This document shows positions 22,859 to 30,228 of a stretch of DNA of 64,000 nt, one piece after another. Origin of the DNA: SVQP01 sp045587385 (GTDB taxonomy: Bacteria; Bacillota; Clostridia; Oscillospirales; CAG-272); the NCBI GenBank assembly GCA_045587385.1, contig JAZNCE010000003.1:1-64000 (forward strand). Direction: 5' to 3'. Made by a program: the position numbers and the translations under genes. How positions within the stretch are numbered: the stretch's first letter is position 1; each line of letters starts with the position of its first letter. The notes below the pieces were generated by a model, which saw only the letters and a program-made list of their open reading frames with translations, was not told the DNA's origin and made no database searches.

Positions 22859-25151
22859 ATTCGCTCCCGTGCTCCACGAAATGCTCTGGACAGTGCGCCG
22901 TTACTGGTGGGTGGCTGTGCCCGGTATGCTGCTGTTTTCTTTGCTTACCTTCGTGGGCAAACGCTTTGCGGGCGATCGACCGGATGCCTTTACCCTGATT
23001 GCCCGGGATTTTGAGTCGCTTGTGCCGGTTGCAGCGGTGCTTTTCGGTATTTTTGCCGCATTTTGTATGTTCCGATTTTTATGGAGCCGTCGGGAAAGCG
23101 TGCTGTATCTCTCTGTCGGCACGGCAAGGGCAAAGCAATTTTTGCTGCGTTATGCGTTTGGACTTGTGTCGGTAGTCGTGGGCATCCTTGTCCCGTTTGC
23201 GATCACGCATTACGCAACACTTGCCAAGGTGGGTGACGACTACTTCGGCATCTGCGCGCATTATACCACGGTGTACGTGGCAAGCCTTTTGCTGATCGCG
23301 CTGTTATCCTACACCGTGGCGGTGCTGGTTTCGGTGCTGTGCGGGAGCTTTCTTACCACGCTTCTATGCACCGCGGGCATCCTGTCCGCGCCCTACGCCG
23401 TTTTGTGGGGCAGCCAGACCATGCTCCGCTTTTACCTGTTCGGCACACCGCTGGGCGAAAAGCTGCTGATCGAGCATCTTGATGCAGGTTTGTTCACCAT
23501 GTTCCGGGAGCAGCTGGCGTATGCCCATTTCCCCAAGAACCTGTTAGACTATTATGCTGCATTGGAAAACGGTAGCGGGTTTGCCATGGCAGAAAGCTAT
23601 AGGGCGAACATGGCATCGCTCCCCGTGGGCAGGACCACGCTGCTGCTCGTGCTCATGCTTGCTCTGGCGGTGCTTGCGGGATTTGCCTACTGCCGCCGCC
23701 CCGCCGAGCATGCGGGCAAGGCTACCGTTCATCCCATTCTGTCACATGCAGTAGCCATCGCTAACGGCTTTTGCATAGCCTCCTTGGTGCTGCTTTTGAA
23801 GGCACCCGCCGAGGGCTTTTGGGGGACTGCTATGCTGACCGCCCTGTTCGTGCTTGCCATCGTGCTTGCATCCGTCCTTTTGCGCCTTGCTTTGACGCGC
23901 GACCCGAAAGGCTCGGTCAAGCAATGGTTTATCCCGTGCGGTGCAAGTGCCGTCGGCTTGGTGATGGCTATCCTGCTTGGTACGGGCTGGTTCGGCTACG
24001 CGACCTATCTGCCCGATCCCATGGACGTGCAATCGGTGACCGTTACCTATAACCAAAACGTCACGCTGCTCTCCCACTTGGGGCAAAGTGGCTTTTCCAT
24101 GGCACATGCCCCGGGTTACAAGGGCATTCCCATGTCCGGTACGAACGCAGGGACCGATACCTATTATCATTTCCTGTATACCCACGGATTTGAAATTAAC
24201 GAGGATGTTCTTCCCGTCATGACGCATTCCGAGGATATTGCGACTGTGCTTGCCATTCACGAGGCAGTAATCACCGACGGCAGGCAGACCTTTACGGGAC
24301 AGCCTGCGGATGCGCACGCGCAAACGGTGGTCCCCGTGCTGTTCAGGGTGACCTATACTCTGAAAAACGGAAAAACGGTGGAGCGTTATTATGAATATCT
24401 GACGCTTGAAACGCTTGAACAGACGGTGCAGGCAGAGAATACGCACGCAATACGCGAGGAGATCGCAAATTCCCATGCGGAAAGAGGCTTTGCGGATATA
24501 GATACCATTGAGCTCGGAGATCCCTTGTTTGCAAGCTTTACTGCCGTTGATCTTTCGGATCGTGACCGCCAAGCGTTGATCATCGCGCTGGATACGGATA
24601 AGGCTGCGCAGATCTCGGATGCTCGCTACTTCTCGGACGAGCCAAACGACGAGGTCATCGGTATCGTCCGTATGTGCAGATCCACGTATGCGTCTGCTAT
24701 GATGGATAGCAAGCACCCATCGGACAAGGGATACGAGACCTACTACGTGACGGCTTCGTGGGAAAACACTATGTCGTTTTTGCGCGAAAGGGAATTGGAC
24801 GCTTGCTTTGAAAGCGAATATACCGTGACCGACGTGCGCTATCAGCGTTATACCCCACGTTGCTTTTTGTTGGACAACTACGGTCGGGCGGTGTCCTTCG
24901 TATTTTTCTCTTGCGAAAATACCGTGCAGATCAGGCTTTTGGACAGCTTTGACGGAATGGATATCAAGGGCAGTGTTGTCAGTGCCACCGATCCCGTACC
25001 TGCCGATATGTGGGATGCCTATCTGGATGCCTCCCGCCCCGTGGCACTCATGACCCGCCCCGGTGTACTGGTGCAGATCATTCTCACCAATCAAAAGGGA
25101 GAGGAAAAGCTGGTGACAAGATACCTCTACGACCAAGACTTGCCCGAGTAA
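22824..25151 (+). CDS. ABC transporter permease with large C-terminal extracytoplasmic domain
   Basis: This 775-residue membrane protein has about six hydrophobic segments in residues 1-280, more near 300-350 and one at ~370-390. A ~380-residue soluble tail follows (PDPMDVQSVTVTYNQNV onwards). The tail is not typical of YtrC/D permeases and may sense or bind the substrate outside the cell (inference). GGAGG precedes the ATG inside the ATPase gene. It is the last gene before a strong terminator. Confidence 0.82.
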   Translation: MTSKASLTAKRKFAPVLHEMLWTVRRYWWVAVPGMLLFSLLTFVGKRFAGDRPDAFTLIARDFESLVPVAAVLFGIFAAFCMFRFLWSRRESVLYLSVGTARAKQFLLRYAFGLVSVVVGILVPFAITHYATLAKVGDDYFGICAHYTTVYVASLLLIALLSYTVAVLVSVLCGSFLTTLLCTAGILSAPYAVLWGSQTMLRFYLFGTPLGEKLLIEHLDAGLFTMFREQLAYAHFPKNLLDYYAALENGSGFAMAESYRANMASLPVGRTTLLLVLMLALAVLAGFAYCRRPAEHAGKATVHPILSHAVAIANGFCIASLVLLLKAPAEGFWGTAMLTALFVLAIVLASVLLRLALTRDPKGSVKQWFIPCGASAVGLVMAILLGTGWFGYATYLPDPMDVQSVTVTYNQNVTLLSHLGQSGFSMAHAPGYKGIPMSGTNAGTDTYYHFLYTHGFEINEDVLPVMTHSEDIATVLAIHEAVITDGRQTFTGQPADAHAQTVVPVLFRVTYTLKNGKTVERYYEYLTLETLEQTVQAENTHAIREEIANSHAERGFADIDTIELGDPLFASFTAVDLSDRDRQALIIALDTDKAAQISDARYFSDEPNDEVIGIVRMCRSTYASAMMDSKHPSDKGYETYYVTASWENTMSFLRERELDACFESEYTVTDVRYQRYTPRCFLLDNYGRAVSFVFFSCENTVQIRLLDSFDGMDIKGSVVSATDPVPADMWDAYLDASRPVALMTRPGVLVQIILTNQKGEEKLVTRYLYDQDLPE

Positions 25152-25169
25152 ATGCTTGGCTATAATCAA

Positions 25170-25201
25170 AAAGCCCCCGAATGCCCGAATTCGGGGGCTT
25201 T
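25170..25201 (+). terminator. Terminator after the GntR-ABC operon
   Basis: The 13-bp stem AAAGCCCCCGAAT/ATTCGGGGGCTTT, 18 bp after the stop. Confidence 0.88.
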
Positions 25202-25229
25202 AAAATTGTGAAAAATTTGCCGAAAAGTA

Positions 25230-25258
25230 TTGACAACTGATTTTTATGGTGTTATAAT
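25230..25258 (+). promoter_or_regulatory. Promoter for the T-box leader
   Basis: TTGACA (25230-25235), a 17-bp spacer and TATAAT (25253-25258). Confidence 0.9.
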
Positions 25259-25280
25259 AGGTTCAAATTTGAATATCACA

Positions 25281-25556
25281 AATAACGACTGTGATGAAGA
25301 GGGTCGGGAAGAGCGTTTACAGAGAGTTGTCGGGCGGTGCGAGACAATGGCGGGGCTTTCCGTATGACCTATCGCTTCTGAGTCGGAGGACCGAAAGGCT
25401 TGCGCCGTGTGCGTTTGCCCGGTAGACTCCTTCCGTATTTGCTGCGTAAAGGCAAAGGGCTTGACAGAGTCCGGTAAGTGACGGCTATGCCGTAATTTGA
25501 GTGGTACCGCGGGTAATGAACTCGTCTCAAAGGGTTTCTTTTGAGGCGGTTTTTTG
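25281..25556 (+). ncRNA. T-box riboswitch, predicted isoleucine (AUC) specifier
   Basis: Stem I starts near CGACTGTGATGAAG and ends at CTTCTGAGTCG. AGAGAG and the GACAA-closed distal loop lie between. The T-box sequence GAGTGGTACCGCGG is at 25499-25512, and a 9-bp terminator stem (25523-25531 with 25540-25548) is followed by GGTTTTTTG. Above the GA-rich kink, GAAG (25295-25298) pairs with CTTC (25375-25378). The codon read one base before CTTC is AUC (25371-25373), which is isoleucine. The same reading gives UUC (Phe) in the pheST leader, which supports the method. The variable base in TGGT calls for a tRNA with A73, as in tRNA-Ile. Confidence 0.85.
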
Positions 25557-25602
25557 TTTTATTCGGATTTGTAATCATTTCGGAGCAAAAGGAGACAAGA
25601 GA

Positions 25603-27903
25603 ATGGATTACAGCTTAAAAGAGGTTGCAGGGAGAATCAAGGACCTGCGAGAGGCGAAAGGGTACAGTCCTGCAGAGCTTGCAAAGCTGACGGGCGTATC
25701 GGTCGAGGACTATCTGCTGCTTGAGCAGGGCGAGACCGATTTCAGCTTTACGTTTATTTATAAGTGCGCCAAGGCGTGCGACGTCGAAGTGGTTGACCTT
25801 TTGGAGGGTCGCAGCACCACGCTGACCTCTTTTGCCATTACCAGAAGGGGAGAGGGACTTAAAATCCTCAAGCAGCACGGCGTAGAATACAACAACCTTG
25901 CCCCCAAGTTCAAGGATAAGCTCGCAGAGCCGTTCTTGGTCAAATTCCCGTACATCCCCGAGGAACAGAACGCGCCCATGAAGCTCAACTCGCACAACGG
26001 TCAGGAATTTGACGTCATCGTCAAGGGTTCCTTAAAGGTGCAGGTTGGCAATCACGTGGATATTCTGCATGAGGGCGATTCCATTTTCTATAACAGCTTG
26101 ATCCCCCACGGCATGATTGCCGTCAGCGAGGGCGGCTGTGAGTTCCACGCTGTCGTACTCAATCCGCAGGACGGACTTGTCAGCGAGGAATACCCCGAGG
26201 TGCCCTTCACGGCACCCAAGGCGGTGGAGGTCGAAAGCACAGCTGCCACCGTTGCGGACAACTTCATTGAGTCCTATTACGATGAGAACGGCGTGTTCAA
26301 CGGCATCAAGTTCAAGAATGAGGACAAATTCAACTTTGCATTTGACTGCGTGGACGCGATTGCCAAGAATACCCCCGATAAGCTGGCTATGATGTGGGTG
26401 GCAAACGATAAGACCGACCGCAGATTTACGTTTGCCGATATGAAGAAGTATTCGGCAAAGACCGCCAACTATTTTGAATCTTTGGGCATCAAGAAGGGCG
26501 ACACCGTCATGCTGGTGCTCAAGCGTCATTATCAGTTCTGGTTCTGCATGCTGGCATTGCACAAGATCGGTGCAATCGCCATCCCCGCGACCAATCAGCT
26601 TGTCGAGCACGATTTTTCCTACAGATATAAGGCTGCAGGCGTCAAAGCAATCGTGTGCACTGCAGACGGTGAGGTTGCAAACGAGGCAGAGAAGGCAGCG
26701 GCACAATTCCCCGGCATGCGCAAGATCCTTGTCGGCGGCAAAAAGGAAGGCTGGCACGATTATAACGTAGAAATGGAGCGTTTCAGCACGCACTATTTCC
26801 GCACCGAAAATACCCCCTGCGGCAACGATCCCATGCTTATGCTGTTCACCTCGGGCACAACGGGCTATCCCCGTATTGCAACCCACTCGTATAAGTACGC
26901 GCTGGGACATTATCCCACCGCAAAGCATTGGCATAACGTCAAGCCCGGCGGCTTGCACTTCACCATTTCCGATACCGGTTGGGGTAAGGCTCTCTGGGGC
27001 AAGCTGTACGGTCAGTGGCTGTGCGAGGCGGCAACCTTTACCTACGACTTTGACAGATTCCACTCCGAGGATATTCTGCCCATGTTCGCAAAGTACGGCA
27101 TCACCACCTTCTGCGCACCTCCTACCATGTACAGATTCTTTATCAAGGAAGACCTTTCCAAATACGACCTTTCCTCCATTCAGTATGCCACTACGGCAGG
27201 TGAAGCACTCAATCCCGAGGTCTTTAACCGCTTTAAGGAGGCAACGGGACTGACCATCATGGAAGGCTTTGGTCAGACCGAAACCACGCTGTCCATTGCC
27301 AACTTCGTAGGCTCTACGCCCAAGATCGGTTCTATGGGCAGACCCAGCCCGCTTTACGACGTGGCGATCTTAGATCCCGACGGCAATCCCTGCCCGATGG
27401 GTGACACGGGTGAGATCTGCATCCGCGTGAAGGATGACGCCCCCTGCGGTCTGTTTATCGGCTACTATCTGGACGAGGAAAAGACGCACGAGGTCTGGCA
27501 CGACGGCTATTATCACACAGGCGACCAGGCAAGCATGGACGAGGACGGCTACCTTTGGTACGTTGGCCGTATCGACGACGTTATCAAGTCCTCGGGCTAC
27601 CGCATCGGCCCGTTCGAGATCGAGAGCGTGATCATGGAGCTGCCCTACGTACTGGAATGTGCCGTGACGCCCGTACCCGACGAGGTGCGCGGACAGATCG
27701 TCAAGGCGACTATCGTGCTTGTCACGGGCACGGACAAGACCGACGCGCTCAAAAAGGAGATTCAGGAATACGTCAAGACGCACACTGCGCCTTATAAGTA
27801 CCCCAGAATCGTGGAGTTCGTGGACGAGCTGCCCAAAACCATCAGCGGCAAGGTCAGACGCGTGGAAATCCGCAAAAACGACCTGCAGAAGCTGCAGAAA
27901 TGA
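25603..27903 (+). CDS. XRE-cupin-acyl-CoA ligase (AMP-forming) fusion under T-box control
   Basis: This 766-residue protein starts at ATG 25603 after AAGGAG. Residues ~8-62 form an XRE helix-turn-helix (LREAKGYSPAELAKLTGVS). Residues ~108-190 form a cupin (FDVIVKGSLKVQVGNHVDILHEGDSIFYNS). From ~225 on is an AMP-binding acyl-CoA synthetase: MLFTSGTTGYPR, YATTAGEALN, GFGQTE, YYHTGDQ, GRIDDVIKSSGYRI and the catalytic Lys in TISGKVRR (~750). It resembles acetyl/medium-chain acyl-CoA ligases. The Ile T-box suggests it activates a branched acid such as 2-methylbutyrate for reductive isoleucine synthesis. That is inference; no oxidoreductase partner is in the window. The HTH may only bind a ligand or DNA in trans. 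Confidence 0.85.
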   Translation: MDYSLKEVAGRIKDLREAKGYSPAELAKLTGVSVEDYLLLEQGETDFSFTFIYKCAKACDVEVVDLLEGRSTTLTSFAITRRGEGLKILKQHGVEYNNLAPKFKDKLAEPFLVKFPYIPEEQNAPMKLNSHNGQEFDVIVKGSLKVQVGNHVDILHEGDSIFYNSLIPHGMIAVSEGGCEFHAVVLNPQDGLVSEEYPEVPFTAPKAVEVESTAATVADNFIESYYDENGVFNGIKFKNEDKFNFAFDCVDAIAKNTPDKLAMMWVANDKTDRRFTFADMKKYSAKTANYFESLGIKKGDTVMLVLKRHYQFWFCMLALHKIGAIAIPATNQLVEHDFSYRYKAAGVKAIVCTADGEVANEAEKAAAQFPGMRKILVGGKKEGWHDYNVEMERFSTHYFRTENTPCGNDPMLMLFTSGTTGYPRIATHSYKYALGHYPTAKHWHNVKPGGLHFTISDTGWGKALWGKLYGQWLCEAATFTYDFDRFHSEDILPMFAKYGITTFCAPPTMYRFFIKEDLSKYDLSSIQYATTAGEALNPEVFNRFKEATGLTIMEGFGQTETTLSIANFVGSTPKIGSMGRPSPLYDVAILDPDGNPCPMGDTGEICIRVKDDAPCGLFIGYYLDEEKTHEVWHDGYYHTGDQASMDEDGYLWYVGRIDDVIKSSGYRIGPFEIESVIMELPYVLECAVTPVPDEVRGQIVKATIVLVTGTDKTDALKKEIQEYVKTHTAPYKYPRIVEFVDELPKTISGKVRRVEIRKNDLQKLQK

Positions 27904-27908
27904 GAATT

Positions 27909-27939
27909 AAGAGGCTAAGCCAAATGGCTTAGCCTCTTT
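27909..27939 (+). terminator. Terminator after the acyl-CoA ligase
   Basis: The 14-bp stem AAGAGGCTAAGCCA/TGGCTTAGCCTCTT with a 2-base loop directly follows the stop. Confidence 0.88.
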
Positions 27940-27961
27940 GCAATTGTGAAGATGTGAAAGA

Positions 27962-28263
27962 GCGTCCGCGTGATGAACCTCATCCACCGCAACCGCGTCG
28001 ATGATTCTCAGCTCAACGCCTCGAATCCTCTCCGCTGCGGTCCCCCTTCCCCAGCGGGGCAAGGCTTTCTTCGCGCATCCTCGTCGTTTGCTTATCCGTT
28101 TGGGGGAAGTGAATTTTCAAATCCGTCTTGTTATTACTTATCGGCAAGGGTAACCGCAACAAGCCTTGCCCCGCTGGGGAAGGGGGACCGCAGCGGAAGC
28201 AGAAACGAGCAGCGCGAGTTTCAATGACGCGGTTGCGGTGGATGAGGTTCATCGTAGGGACGC
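27962..28263. repeat. ~300-bp MITE-like inverted-repeat element
   Basis: The outer arms (27962-27999 and 28226-28263, containing ATGAACCTCATCCACCGCAA) and inner arms (28032-28067 and 28161-28196, containing CCGCTGCGGTCCCCCTTCCC) are near-perfect inverted repeats. Together they enclose a ~95-bp unique centre. No real gene is inside. The gap between genes runs from 27904 to 28475. Besides this element it holds a 16-bp palindrome (28333-28348) and a promoter. Confidence 0.8.
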
Positions 28264-28332
28264 TCCTTCACCAAAAACGGACATTCCCTTGCAAAACTAC
28301 TAAAATACATAGACCAAATAGTACAAAAAGGG

Positions 28333-28348
28333 CTATAGTCAACTATAG
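28333..28348. promoter_or_regulatory. 16-bp palindrome upstream of the GH63-like gene
   Basis: CTATAGT and ACTATAG form perfect arms around CA. It lies ~70 bp upstream of the -35. An operator or activator site is possible, but no cognate regulator is adjacent. Confidence 0.4.
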
Positions 28349-28418
28349 AGTCAAGAGTTTTTTCCAAAGTTTGTTATGATTTTTGTTTTTATATTCCACG
28401 CATTTTCTTAAAACTGCA

Positions 28419-28447
28419 TAGACAATTCTCGCAAAACATGCTATAAT
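28419..28447 (+). promoter_or_regulatory. Promoter for the GH63-like glycosidase
   Basis: TAGACA (28419-28424), a 17-bp spacer and TATAAT (28442-28447). Confidence 0.75.
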
Positions 28448-28475
28448 GAAGTATCAAAACAAACGGAGGGATCCT

Positions 28476-29981
28476 ATGGGAAAGCATTATCTTGTCAACG
28501 ATTCGCTGTTTTACGCGGGCAACGAGTACGTCGCCAAAAATCCGTATCTGCAAATGGAGGCGGAGGACGCGCCGCTGCCCACTTATGCCGAGGCGAAGGA
28601 CAAATTGCCGCGCCCCGTATGGCAAGGGCATGACGCAGCACTTGCGTGCTACGACAAGGTGTGGGAAATCGCCTTCCGCAATCTGCGCAAGCCCAACGCT
28701 GCGGCGGGCTTTGTGTCCAATTTTATCGATACGGCGTTTAACGGATACCTGTTTATGTGGGATTCTTCGTTTATTGTAATGTTTGGCAGATACGGCTCGC
28801 AGGTATTTAACTTTCAAAAGACCTTGGACAATATGTATTCGCACCAGCACAAGGACGGCTTTATTTGCCGCGAGATCTGTGAGAGCGAGCCCGGGGAGCA
28901 ATTCCAGCGCGACGATCCCGCATCCACGGGCCCCAACATTATGCCTTGGTGCGAGTGGGAGTATTTCCAGCTGACAGGGGACAGGGAGCGTCTTTCCCGC
29001 GTGTTCTATCCGCTGCTGGCGTATCATAAGTGGCTGCAGCTCAACCGCACCTGGCGCGACGGCAGCTATTGGTCCTGCGGTTTGGCGTGCGGCATGGATA
29101 ACCAGCCACGCGTGGAAAAGCAGTACAGTGATCATTGCTCGCACGGTCACGGCATCTGGATCGATGCCTGCATTCAAATGGTCATCAGCGGCAAGGTGCT
29201 GATCGAGATGGGCAAGATCCTCGGTCACGAGCAGGATACCGCATGGCTGGTGCGTGAGGTAGAAATGCTGACCGCGCTGATCAATGATAAGCTTTGGAGC
29301 GAGGAGGATGCATTTTACTATGACATGTGGCGTTCGGGTCTTTCGGGCGTCAAGAGCATCGGTGCATACTGGTCGCTGCTTGCGGATATCGTGCCCGCAG
29401 AAAGATTGCCGCGCCTGATCGCGCACCTGGAAAATCCCGCGGAGTTCAAGCGTCCCCACCGCGTGCCCACGCTGTCTGCCGACCACCCCGAGTACAATGA
29501 GAACGGTGCTTATTGGAAGGGCTCTGTATGGGCACCCACCAATTATATGGTGCTCAAAGGGCTTGAAAGGGTAGGGTATCACGATCTCGCGCACGAGATC
29601 GGCTGCAATACCTTGGAAAACGTGGTCAAGGTGTATCTTGAGACCGGCACGGTTTGGGAGAATTATTCACCCGAGCATGCGCGCCCGGGGCAGCCCGCAA
29701 AGTCGGATTTCGTGGGCTGGACGGGTCTTATCCCGATCGCGGTGCTGATCGAGTACGTGTTCGGCATCAAGGCGGACGCTAAAAATGACGAGATCGTTTG
29801 GCGCGTGAACCTGACCGAACAGCACGGCATTGAGCGCTATCCGTTTGGCGGCAGATCGGTCACGCTGCTGTGCGACGCACGCGAAAGTGTTGACGCAGAG
29901 CCGCACATCACACTCACGTGCGACACCCCCGTCAAGGTGCGCGTCATCTGGAACGGCGGCGAAAAGGTGATCCAAGCATAA
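28476..29981 (+). CDS. GH63-like (alpha,alpha)6-barrel glycoside hydrolase
   Basis: This 501-residue cytoplasmic protein has the mannosylglycerate hydrolase/GH63/trehalase-type barrel pattern. YLFMWDSSFIVMFGRYG carries the probable catalytic Asp. GAYWKGSVWAPTNYM and ENYSPEHARPGQ followed by FVGWTGLIPI are typical late blocks. There is no signal peptide, so it should act on imported oligosaccharides. CGGAGGG sits before ATG 28476. It is monocistronic. The exact substrate cannot be read from sequence; alpha-glucoside or alpha-mannoside are the family options. Confidence 0.8.
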   Translation: MGKHYLVNDSLFYAGNEYVAKNPYLQMEAEDAPLPTYAEAKDKLPRPVWQGHDAALACYDKVWEIAFRNLRKPNAAAGFVSNFIDTAFNGYLFMWDSSFIVMFGRYGSQVFNFQKTLDNMYSHQHKDGFICREICESEPGEQFQRDDPASTGPNIMPWCEWEYFQLTGDRERLSRVFYPLLAYHKWLQLNRTWRDGSYWSCGLACGMDNQPRVEKQYSDHCSHGHGIWIDACIQMVISGKVLIEMGKILGHEQDTAWLVREVEMLTALINDKLWSEEDAFYYDMWRSGLSGVKSIGAYWSLLADIVPAERLPRLIAHLENPAEFKRPHRVPTLSADHPEYNENGAYWKGSVWAPTNYMVLKGLERVGYHDLAHEIGCNTLENVVKVYLETGTVWENYSPEHARPGQPAKSDFVGWTGLIPIAVLIEYVFGIKADAKNDEIVWRVNLTEQHGIERYPFGGRSVTLLCDARESVDAEPHITLTCDTPVKVRVIWNGGEKVIQA

Positions 29982-29994
29982 AAACAAAACTACT

Positions 29995-30018
29995 GCGGGA
30001 GGGCGTCAGCCCTCCCGC
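29995..30018 (+). terminator. Hairpin after the GH63-like gene
   Basis: The 10-bp stem GCGGGAGGGC/GCCCTCCCGC has a 4-base loop and is followed by TATTCATTT. The T-run is weak, so it could be a palindromic repeat rather than a true terminator. Confidence 0.55.
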
Positions 30019-30056
30019 TATTCATTTACTCCTTATGCAACACCTGCCGCGTCCAC

Positions 30057-30120
30057 CGTAGGGCGGGGGCTTGCTCCGTAGGGCGGGGGCTTGCTCCGTA
30101 GGGCGGGGGCTTGCTCCCGC
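30057..30120 (+). repeat. Three tandem 20-bp units of a dispersed repeat
   Basis: CGTAGGGCGGGGGCTTGCTC is repeated exactly three times (30057-30076, 30077-30096, 30097-30116) and then continues CCGC. Other copies lie at 11520-11543 and 18412-18480. Confidence 0.9.
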
Positions 30121-30157
30121 AGCTACCCTACCGATACGCCGAGTTCCTTTGCAGCCC

Positions 30158-30186
30158 TTGACACCTTTTTTGCAAAATGCTATAAT
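30158..30186 (+). promoter_or_regulatory. Promoter for the GH51 gene
   Basis: TTGACA (30158-30163), a 17-bp spacer and TATAAT (30181-30186), 43 bp before the ATG. Confidence 0.85.
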
Positions 30187-30228
30187 AAGGTATCAACTCC
30201 CACAGCGCGCATGAAAGGAAGTACCGAT

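Noticed and set aside
30057..30120. Possible CRISPR array (three identical 20-bp units)
   Set aside because: The units are directly adjacent with no spacers, and no cas genes are present.
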